Below, piece after piece: positions 16,065 to 23,208 of a stretch of 64,000 bases of DNA. The DNA is taken from contig JAJYJJ010000003.1 of NCBI GenBank assembly GCA_021789595.1, positions 100,253 through 164,252 on the forward strand, given 5' to 3'. The notes beneath the pieces were generated by a model. It had not been told where the DNA came from, searched no databases, and worked only from the letters and a program-made list of their open reading frames with translations. Origin of the DNA: Nitrospirota bacterium (GTDB lineage Bacteria; Nitrospirota; Thermodesulfovibrionia; UBA6902; JAJYJJ01). The first letter of the stretch is position 1, and each line of letters begins with the position of its first letter. A program made the translations under genes and the position numbers.

Positions 16065-16421
16065 ATGAACAACAGAAAGAATGAGGCAAGAATAGAAAGG
16101 ATGCAGCAGAGACTTGAGGCAGGCTCTGTGGCTAAACGCTTTCCCGATGTTGCAGAAATCGTCATCAATATGACATACAATCAGAGGGGGATAAAAGCAA
16201 TACTCCGCACCTTTAATTTCTTTCCCGGCAGCTATGCTTTTTTCAGGGTAGACTGCTTAAGCAAAGACTGTGTTGATGGTGGGTTTGATCTAACCCAGGT
16301 TATAACCACGATGATCAGGAACCGGAGAGCGGAGGCAAAAGGAGAACTCAGTTGTGAAGGCAATGATCCTTCCGCCAACCCCTCAGCTATTGTTTACGAA
16401 GTTGCCATACAATACACATAA
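16065..16421 (+). CDS. Conserved small protein of unknown function
   Basis: This 118-residue protein is soluble, with no signal peptide or membrane segment. The start is the ATG after GAGG. The N-terminus is basic and helical (RKNEARIERMQQRLEAG). The core reads VAEIVINMTYNQRGIKAILRTF and contains three Cys (VDCLSKDC and GELSCEG) that could bind metal. The location after cspA and the well-formed frame suggest a real gene. I do not recognise a named family. Confidence 0.7.
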   Translation: MNNRKNEARIERMQQRLEAGSVAKRFPDVAEIVINMTYNQRGIKAILRTFNFFPGSYAFFRVDCLSKDCVDGGFDLTQVITTMIRNRRAEAKGELSCEGNDPSANPSAIVYEVAIQYT

Positions 16422-16474
16422 TAGCGCTGTATTTCAATCTTATAATCAATTGAAATCACCGCATTCCTCTCGCA

Positions 16475-16582
16475 GTGTTAGCTCCCTTTGCGGTTATTGT
16501 CCTGACCAATATTCTGATGACTATAGGTGTATTCTTCGTTGAAAAGAGAATACAGATAAAAAAGCCTGTAAAACAAAAATGA
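16475..16582 (+). CDS. Possible 35-residue membrane peptide coupled to the next gene
   Basis: From a GTG codon the frame encodes one hydrophobic helix (LAPFAVIVLTNILMTIGVFF) with a basic tail (VEKRIQIKKPVKQK). Its stop overlaps the next start as ATGA. No good ribosome-binding site is visible, so this may be a real small membrane protein or the remnant of a longer one. Confidence 0.35.
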   Translation: MLAPFAVIVLTNILMTIGVFFVEKRIQIKKPVKQK

Positions 16583-16791
16583 TTCCGATAGCGCTTTTAT
16601 TAATTATCATTGCAGTGGTGACAATATTCTCAATTCAGAATGCAACTCCGGTTGTAATCTCTTTTTTCTTCTGGAGATTTGCGGCATCCCTTGCCATAGT
16701 AATATTTCTCTCTGTGCTCGCAGGAGTAACGATAATGGCAATTATAGTGTTTTCAGGGCATATCAGACGGCTTGTAAAAAGACGCAACTAA
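16579..16791 (+). CDS. LapA-domain small membrane protein
   Basis: The 70-residue product has two membrane helices around a FSIQNATPVVISFFFWRF segment, which is typical of LapA (DUF1049) proteins linked to LPS assembly in other bacteria. The basic C-terminus RRLVKRRN should face the cytoplasm. LapB is not nearby. Confidence 0.75.
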   Translation: MIPIALLLIIIAVVTIFSIQNATPVVISFFFWRFAASLAIVIFLSVLAGVTIMAIIVFSGHIRRLVKRRN

Positions 16792-16847
16792 GCCATTTGA
16801 ACCTTTCTAAGGTTGAATTATATAGTTTTTTATGGTAATAATAGGCT

Positions 16848-17267
16848 ATGAATAGTCAGAAAAAGCACATCTTTAAATTTTTGTTCCTTGTTTATTTTTT
16901 GTTTTATGTGGTATCTCCGCTCTGTTATGCCAAAGAGAGATTAAATGAAGGCGATGTAATTGCACATACCACAAAGCACGAAACAAAAAATATTCGTGTT
17001 ATATGGGAATTAATTCTTTCTAAACTATTTCAACAGGACAATACCGAAGACAATCCTTCCAATGTCCATTTTTTCATAAAAAAAGCACGGGCTGTATTAG
17101 GCTCAAACAACATTACAAAGATAGCACAGTCGGAATCTGCAATATCTTCTCTCAATGAGTTCAGTCCACCTGAAGAATCTTTAATTCCCCTATTTCAACC
17201 CATAGATCTGAAACCTCAAGACGGTATTTACTCAGTATCTTCAGGTCGTTCACCTCCATCTGTTTAA
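16848..17267 (+). CDS. Secreted protein of unknown function
   Basis: The 139-residue product has a classical signal peptide (about residues 1-28: basic KKH, hydrophobic FLFLVYFLFYVV, cleavage near CYA-KE). The remainder is polar with no motif I recognise, ending in a Pro-rich tail. No strong ribosome-binding site is visible. It precedes the osmolyte island but is separated from it by about 100 bases. Confidence 0.55.
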   Translation: MNSQKKHIFKFLFLVYFLFYVVSPLCYAKERLNEGDVIAHTTKHETKNIRVIWELILSKLFQQDNTEDNPSNVHFFIKKARAVLGSNNITKIAQSESAISSLNEFSPPEESLIPLFQPIDLKPQDGIYSVSSGRSPPSV

Positions 17268-17373
17268 TTTTACGATATGATTTTATGACATGATTTTCTC
17301 TCATAGGGAGGAATATTATGTGATTTTTAATCGTAATAATTAACAGTCCATCTCACCACACAGGAGGTATGAA

Positions 17374-18582
17374 ATGTCGGACTTTTATCAAACAGGTGTA
17401 GTGGCAACCTTTCACAGGCTTGGATGGATTAATCTTGAAAAGATTGAGGCAGAGTTATCATGGTATGCCAGTGAAAGGCTGATCGCCCTTGTTCTGCCTT
17501 CTCTCTACAGCGAACTTGAGGGAGATGCACTGAAAGGAATAGTCAGGGAACTGAAGGAAGTAAAGTATGTGAAAGAAATTGTTGTTACGCTTGGCCCTGC
17601 ATCAGAAGAGGAATTCAAACATGCAAAGGAATTTTTCTCTGTGCTTCCCCAGAAGGCAAGCATTATCTGGAATACAGGAGCGCGCATAAGTGATATATAT
17701 AAAACCATTGAAATGGCCGAACTGCCTGTGGGAGAGCCTGGAAAGGGGAGGTCTGCGTGGATGGCCTACGGTTATGTCCTTTCCCAGCAGAAATTCCAGA
17801 CGATTGCTTTGCATGACTGCGATATCCTCACATACAGCAGGGATATGCTTGCAAGGCTGTGCTATCCTGTTACAAGTCCGAGCCTCGATTACGACTTTTG
17901 TAAGGGTTTCTACAGCAGGGTAACTGACAGGATGCATGGCCGTGTAACAAGGCTACTTGTAGCGCCTCTTATAAGGGTACTCCAGAAGATTCTCGGATAC
18001 CATCCCCTTCTGATGTTTTTTGATAGTTTCAGATATCCCCTTGCAGGAGAGTTTTCCATGGACGTCGACCTTGCGAGGGTAAACAGGATACCGGGTGATT
18101 GGGGCTTAGAGGTTGGCGTCCTTGCGGAGGTTTACAGGAACACATCGCTAAGGAGGGTCTGCCAGGTTGATATTGCCGAAAATTATGAACATAAACATCA
18201 GGAACTATCTCCGGAAGACGCAACGAAAGGACTCCATAAGATGGCTGTGGATATAAGTAAATCTATCCTCAGGACACTCGCATCAGAGGGTATAGTCTTT
18301 TCGGAAGGATTTTTTAAAACACTAATGACAACATATGTGAGGACAGCCCAGGACATGCTCAAAAGATACGAGGATGACGCAGCGGTAAATGGTCTTTTCT
18401 TTGACAGGCATGAGGAAAGTCTTGCAGTTGAGACATTCACAAAAGGTATAAGGAAGGCAGCAGAGATAATAACCGAAGATCCCCTCGGCGTGCCACTAAT
18501 CGCAAGCTGGGACAGGGTGACATCTGCAATCCCCGGTATTCTTGAGAACATAAGGAAGGCGGTAGAGGAGGATAACAAATAA
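17374..18582 (+). CDS. GT-A glycosyltransferase, glucosyl-3-phosphoglycerate synthase-like
   Basis: This 402-residue cytoplasmic enzyme has a GT-A core. GEPGKGRSAWMAYG resembles the GKG-A nucleotide-sugar loop of GpgS-type enzymes, and HDCDILTYSR supplies a D-x-D-type metal site. The C-terminal half (FSMDVDLARVNRIPGDWGLEVGVLAEVYR) matches the acceptor region of that group. A likely role is making a phosphorylated glycoside for a compatible solute. AGGAGG stands before the ATG. It heads a long same-strand run with trehalose genes, supporting an osmolyte role; the exact donor and acceptor are not determined. Confidence 0.75.
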   Translation: MSDFYQTGVVATFHRLGWINLEKIEAELSWYASERLIALVLPSLYSELEGDALKGIVRELKEVKYVKEIVVTLGPASEEEFKHAKEFFSVLPQKASIIWNTGARISDIYKTIEMAELPVGEPGKGRSAWMAYGYVLSQQKFQTIALHDCDILTYSRDMLARLCYPVTSPSLDYDFCKGFYSRVTDRMHGRVTRLLVAPLIRVLQKILGYHPLLMFFDSFRYPLAGEFSMDVDLARVNRIPGDWGLEVGVLAEVYRNTSLRRVCQVDIAENYEHKHQELSPEDATKGLHKMAVDISKSILRTLASEGIVFSEGFFKTLMTTYVRTAQDMLKRYEDDAAVNGLFFDRHEESLAVETFTKGIRKAAEIITEDPLGVPLIASWDRVTSAIPGILENIRKAVEEDNK

Positions 18583-18611
18583 AAAATTAATGCCAAGGAA
18601 GGACCACAGCT

Positions 18612-19059
18612 ATGAAAAAAAATAACTATTATCTTGAATATAGTTTTACTCGGTATATTCGTTAACAATTATGCAGATGCCCTATGTGTGAATGTGCAAA
18701 AGGCAAATATAAGAAGCGGCCCTGGCACTCAATATGTGATAGTGTGGGAAGTTTATAAATATATGCCCTTTGATAAGGTTGGGACTCCTATCACAGGCAA
18801 TTGGTTCGCAGTAAGAGATGTTGATGGAGATGTTAACTGGATACATAAAAGCCTAGTAACAAATAGATATCGCTGTGCGGTTGTAAAGACTGAGGGGGTG
18901 AATCTGAGAACAGGTCCTGGTACAAAATACTTAAAGATTGGAGTTGTAAAAAAATATTATTCATTTAAAATCCTGCAAAGGAGAGGCATGTGGGTAAGAT
19001 TGAAAGACGAGTGGGGCAGTATTGGCTGGATTCACCGCAGCTATCTCTGGATTAAATGA
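18612..19059 (+). CDS. Secreted two-SH3b-domain protein, signal peptide out of frame
   Basis: Two bacterial SH3 repeats are clear: VQKANIRSGPGTQYVIVWEV and VKTEGVNLRTGPGTKYLKIG, each ending in a W-I-H segment. Such proteins bind peptidoglycan and often accompany cell-wall hydrolases; an M23 peptidase gene follows by 18 bases. The best start (ATG at 18612 after AAGGAAGGA) opens a frame that is off by one base. The A8 run at 18615-18622 would need seven As to give MKKITIILNIVLLGIF, a good signal peptide. As written, only an internal TTG (18634) is in frame. It could be a sequencing error, a mutation or slippage control. Confidence 0.75.
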
Positions 19060-19077
19060 AAGGAGACTGAGGGATTA

Positions 19078-20286
19078 ATGAAGAAGATATTTATGTCGGT
19101 TATTTTTCTGGTCATTGTATTTCTAATGGTAAGGAGCAATTTCAGTATTTTCAATAAATCGGCGGATACCAGCGAACAGGTAAAGTATAAGGAAATAAGC
19201 GGCACGATCAAAAAGGGAGAAACCCTTTTCGATATTTTTAAGAAGTATAATCTGAACCTGTCTGAGCTTTTCAAGATTAAAGAGGCATCTGCAAATATCT
19301 ACACGTTGAGGGAGGTATATCCTGGTCAGCCATACAAAATAGTAATTGGCGACAATAACCAGATAAACGCTTTTATTTACTGGATAGATGATGATTCTGT
19401 CCTTAACATCAACCGCACCGAATCCGGGTACTGTGCTGAGAAGAAGGCCGTTGAGTATGAAAAAATGATTATGCATATAGGTGGGATAATAAAGGATAAT
19501 CTAATATCCTCTATAGGAAAAGACAATGGAAACCTGATGCTGGCACTTCAGCTTTCGGATATATTTGCATGGGATATTGATTTTTCAACAGACCTCAGAA
19601 ACGATGATACATTTAAACTTGTGGTAGAAGGTCTTTACTTAGACGGAGAATTCAAAAAATATGGAGACATATTATCAGCAGAGTTTGTAAACAATGGTGA
19701 GACATACTTTGCTTACAGGTTTGAATATAATGGAAGGGTTGATTACTACGACGCTGAAGGTAAGTCTCTCAGAAAGGCATTTCTGAAGGCTCCACTGAGT
19801 TTCAGGAGAATCAGTTCAGGGTTTTCATCAGGGCGGTTTCATCCAATATTAAAGATATACAGGCCGCATCATGGGCTTGATTATGCTGCACCTATGGGGA
19901 CTCCCGTTTCTGCTGCCGGTGACGGAATAGTGATATTTTCTGGATATGAAAGGGGATATGGTAAGCTTGTTATATTAAAACATCCCAATGGTTACAGGAC
20001 ATATTATGGCCATTTATCAAGGATTGGAAGAAATATAAGAAGAGGAATAAAGGTTGAGCAGGGGCATATTATTGGCTATGTTGGAGCAACAGGCCTTGCT
20101 ACAAGGCCGCATCTACATTACGAGATGAGGATTAATAACAGGCCTGTTAATCCCATAACCGTGAAATCGCTGAAGGGAAATTCGATTCCAAAGAAATTAA
20201 TGGCTGAGTTCAGAGGTTTTAAAAATCAGATGGACGGAAGGCTTGCTTCCATAATACCGACGGCTGTTGTCCTTGCTAAAAAATAG
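19078..20286 (+). CDS. M23-family peptidoglycan endopeptidase
   Basis: This 402-residue protein has an N-terminal membrane anchor (residues 5-19), a LysM/OapA-like region (IKKGETLFDIFKKYNLNLSE) and a C-terminal LytM domain with the zinc ligands H264-x3-D268 (HHGLD) and H345-x-H347 (HLH). It should cut peptide cross-links in the periplasm during wall growth. GGAGACTGAGGG precedes the ATG. The adjacent SH3b gene fits a wall-remodelling pair. Confidence 0.92.
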   Translation: MKKIFMSVIFLVIVFLMVRSNFSIFNKSADTSEQVKYKEISGTIKKGETLFDIFKKYNLNLSELFKIKEASANIYTLREVYPGQPYKIVIGDNNQINAFIYWIDDDSVLNINRTESGYCAEKKAVEYEKMIMHIGGIIKDNLISSIGKDNGNLMLALQLSDIFAWDIDFSTDLRNDDTFKLVVEGLYLDGEFKKYGDILSAEFVNNGETYFAYRFEYNGRVDYYDAEGKSLRKAFLKAPLSFRRISSGFSSGRFHPILKIYRPHHGLDYAAPMGTPVSAAGDGIVIFSGYERGYGKLVILKHPNGYRTYYGHLSRIGRNIRRGIKVEQGHIIGYVGATGLATRPHLHYEMRINNRPVNPITVKSLKGNSIPKKLMAEFRGFKNQMDGRLASIIPTAVVLAKK

Positions 20287-20292
20287 GGAGGG

Positions 20293-21339
20293 ATGATGGG
20301 TATTGGGTTAAAAGACATAGTAATACCCGCTGCCACAGCAACGGTATCAGCATCGGTACTTTTTGTCGTTAGGGGTATTGCCTTCAGGCTGCTTCACAGG
20401 TGGGCCGAAAAAACTGAGACAAGGATTGACGATATAATCATCAGATCATTAAAAGTTCCCTCTGTTTACTGGTGCATAGCCATCGGGCTTTACATAGGTG
20501 TCGCCGTCTCCGATTTCCCTGAGAAATATGTTTTTTATTTCAGCAGGGCAATCCATGTAATTGTGATATTGTCTATTACCATTGCTGCTGCAAATCTGTC
20601 AGGCAAAATATTCAAAAATTATATTCAGAAATCAGACCTGCCAATTCCAACTACAGGACTTGCATACGGTATATTAAAAGGGACGATTCTGATTATAGGC
20701 TTTCTGATTATACTCAGCGTTCTGGGAATATCCATAACTCCTCTTATTACGGCCCTTGGTGTTGGAGGTCTTGCCGTTGCACTTGCATTGCAGGATACGC
20801 TTGCAAACCTTTTTGCAGGGATTCATATACTCGTTGAGAAGTCCATCAGGGTTGGAGACTTCGTAAGACTTGAGACAGGGCAGGAAGGTTATGTGGAGGA
20901 CATCACATGGAGGACGACGAGGATAAGGATGCTTCCTAATAATATGGTCATAATTCCAAATAGCAAACTATCTCAGAGCATTGTAACGAATTATTATCTG
21001 CCTGAAAAAAGGATGTCATTGTTAATTCCCATAGGTGTGAGCTATTCTTCTGACCCTGAAAAAGTTGAAACCATACTCGTGGAAGAAGCAAAAAAGGCCG
21101 TTGGAGAAATTCCCGGATTACTCGGCGATCCGGAGCCTTTTGTGAGGTTCATACCGGGATTCGGCGAAAGCTCGCTTGATTTTACGCTGATATGTCAGGT
21201 TCAGGAATTTGTTGACCAGTATCTTGCGCAGCATGAATTAAGAAAAAGGATATTTAAAAGATTTCAGGAAGAGGGCATAGAGATACCTTTCCCGCACAGG
21301 ACGGTTTATTTAAGGGAGGAGAAGGAGTGGCAGAAGTAA
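20293..21339 (+). CDS. MscS-family mechanosensitive channel
   Basis: The 348-residue inner-membrane channel has several N-terminal helices and the MscS pore signature ITALGVGGLAVALALQDTLANLFAGIHI. This is followed by the beta domain (VGDFVRLETGQEGYVEDITWRTTRI, MVIIPNSKLSQS) and the C-terminal cage. It releases solutes on hypo-osmotic shock. GGGAGG precedes the start; a second ATG follows directly. It overlaps the next gene by 13 bases. Confidence 0.93.
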   Translation: MMGIGLKDIVIPAATATVSASVLFVVRGIAFRLLHRWAEKTETRIDDIIIRSLKVPSVYWCIAIGLYIGVAVSDFPEKYVFYFSRAIHVIVILSITIAAANLSGKIFKNYIQKSDLPIPTTGLAYGILKGTILIIGFLIILSVLGISITPLITALGVGGLAVALALQDTLANLFAGIHILVEKSIRVGDFVRLETGQEGYVEDITWRTTRIRMLPNNMVIIPNSKLSQSIVTNYYLPEKRMSLLIPIGVSYSSDPEKVETILVEEAKKAVGEIPGLLGDPEPFVRFIPGFGESSLDFTLICQVQEFVDQYLAQHELRKRIFKRFQEEGIEIPFPHRTVYLREEKEWQK

Positions 21340-21995
21340 TGGAGCCTTTTGAATTTAAGCAGTGCGTGAGCATCCTTAAATCCACAGGTAAAATGGCCAA
21401 AAGCTTACGGGAACTAAGGGGTGTAATAGCTGTTGTGAGCGATGAGTCCATATTTCATCACACGTATCAGTATTTTTTAAAGGGACACATCCTCGAATAC
21501 ACAAATGACTTTGCCCAATGGGCAGGGGAAAGCCTTGAAGGAAGGGCGCTATCAGAGCATCTTTCCAATATAGACCCCTATGCATTTAAAAATATAGATG
21601 AACTGAGGCAGGAGCTGCTCAATGTAATAGACAGTTATCTCAAAAGCTTCCCTGAGCCGAGGGAGGCAATGCCAGGCGATGAATTTTACTTCAACGAGAC
21701 CATAACCCTTACATTTCCTGTGGGCATAAGGGCTAAGAATCTTGCGGAATTCTTAATAGCAGTTAAGTATATAGATGCAGGAGCCATTTACTACCATTTC
21801 TATGAGGCAAGAATCAGGCTCGGAGTTGATGACTTCTCAAAATGGTTTGAAGATTCATTGGGTAAAAAGGATCTGGCAGAAAGGATAATGGCCATAGACC
21901 CATTCATGCACAGCATAGAAGGAATAAGGGAATATATAGCAGAGGCTGTTGATGAAGAAGTAAAGAAGGATATGGGGGAGATTATACAGTTATGA
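21327..21995 (+). CDS. Protein of unknown function with an internal duplication (DUF5752-like)
   Basis: This 222-residue soluble, helical, acidic protein starts at a GTG inside the mscS end and overlaps treT by 4 bases. It contains two similar halves: residues 43-104 (FHHTYQYF, DFAQWAGESL, LSEHLSNIDPY) and residues 154-210 (IYYHFYEA, DFSKWFEDSL, LAERIMAIDPF). I think this is the DUF5752 family, seen near trehalose synthases, but the name is from memory. Tight coupling to treT suggests a role in trehalose synthesis, perhaps as a regulator or chaperone; this is inference. Confidence 0.7.
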   Translation: MAEVMEPFEFKQCVSILKSTGKMAKSLRELRGVIAVVSDESIFHHTYQYFLKGHILEYTNDFAQWAGESLEGRALSEHLSNIDPYAFKNIDELRQELLNVIDSYLKSFPEPREAMPGDEFYFNETITLTFPVGIRAKNLAEFLIAVKYIDAGAIYYHFYEARIRLGVDDFSKWFEDSLGKKDLAERIMAIDPFMHSIEGIREYIAEAVDEEVKKDMGEIIQL

Positions 21996-23203
21996 TTTCG
22001 CAGTATTCAGGCATATCCCCAAAGGGCGATTTAATACTCCTACAGAGGATCGGGGAGAAACTGAAAGGCAGGTCTTTCCTTCACATAAACTCCACCCGTG
22101 CAGGCGGGGGAGTTGCCGAGATACTGCACAGGATGATTCCCATACTCAAAGACCTCGGCATAGATGCAAGATGGGAGGTCATAGAAGGGGATGAAAGATT
22201 CTTTGATATAACAAAGAAAATCCACAATTCCCTTCAGGGAAATTTTGAAAATATTACCGAAGACATGTGGCAGTATCATTACGAGGTTAACAGGAGAAAT
22301 GCCGAAAGGCTCAATCTTGATGCGGATGCGGTTTTAATACATGACCCTCAGCCAGCCCCTCTGATTGAATTCAGAAAATCGGGTAAATGGATATGGAGAT
22401 GCCACATAGATGTATCAAATCCCATAAAAGAGGTCTGTGATTATCTCAGGCGATACTGTGAGAGATATGATTCAGCTATCTTTTCAATTGCAAAATTCGC
22501 AAGGGCAATGGGTATAGACGAGTTCATTATCCCGCCTTCCATAGACCCTATCAGTGAGAAGAACAGAGAGTTAACAGATGAAGAGATACAGGAAACTCTG
22601 AATAAATTCCAGATAACAAAAGACAGACCTATAATACTTCAGGTCTCCCGTTTTGATAGATTTAAAGATCCCATAGGCGTAATAAAGGCTTACAGGATTG
22701 TTAAAAAATATAATGATTGCATTCTGGTTCTTGCAGGAAGCCCTGCAACAGATGACCCTGAAGGCGAAGTGGTCTTAAATGAGGTAAAGGAGTATGCAGC
22801 CGATGACCCTGATATACATGTCCTTTTATTACCACCTTTCAGCGATAAAGATATAAATGCCCTTCAGAGAAGAGCCACAGTTATTATTCAAAAATCTATA
22901 AGAGAAGGGTTTGGTCTTACAGTCTCTGAATCCCTGTGGAAAGGAAAGCCAGTAATAGGCGGCGCCACAGGCGGGATTCCGCTCCAGATAGTGCATGGCG
23001 TAACAGGATTCCTTGTCCACTCGGTGGAGGGCGCTGCATTCAGGGTAAGACAACTCCTGAATAATCCGGAGATGACCAAGAGAATGGGTGAAAAGGGCAG
23101 GGAGCATGTAAGGAAGAATTTTTTAATAACAAGGCAGATAAGGGATTATCTGTCCGTATGGTATGCGATGGAGAATAAAGGGGAAAGCGTTCTGGAGTTG
23201 TAA
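21992..23203 (+). CDS. treT: Trehalose glycosyltransferring synthase
   Basis: TreT joins an NDP-glucose to glucose to give trehalose directly and can also run in reverse. The 403-residue GT4 enzyme has the TreT N-terminus (INSTRAGGGVAEILHRMIPILKDLG, DARWEVIEGD) and a C-terminal GT-B donor site (QVSRFDRFKDP, QKSIREGFGLTVSESLWKG, GGATGGIP). It is translationally coupled to the upstream gene and five bases ahead of the OtsAB-like gene, giving two trehalose routes in one operon. Confidence 0.92.
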   Translation: MISQYSGISPKGDLILLQRIGEKLKGRSFLHINSTRAGGGVAEILHRMIPILKDLGIDARWEVIEGDERFFDITKKIHNSLQGNFENITEDMWQYHYEVNRRNAERLNLDADAVLIHDPQPAPLIEFRKSGKWIWRCHIDVSNPIKEVCDYLRRYCERYDSAIFSIAKFARAMGIDEFIIPPSIDPISEKNRELTDEEIQETLNKFQITKDRPIILQVSRFDRFKDPIGVIKAYRIVKKYNDCILVLAGSPATDDPEGEVVLNEVKEYAADDPDIHVLLLPPFSDKDINALQRRATVIIQKSIREGFGLTVSESLWKGKPVIGGATGGIPLQIVHGVTGFLVHSVEGAAFRVRQLLNNPEMTKRMGEKGREHVRKNFLITRQIRDYLSVWYAMENKGESVLEL

Positions 23204-23208
23204 AAGAT

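Noticed and set aside
16354..16542. A 62-codon frame downstream of the unknown gene after cspA
   Set aside because: It overlaps that gene out of frame and has a poor protein pattern; the other frame gives the hydrophobic peptide annotated instead.
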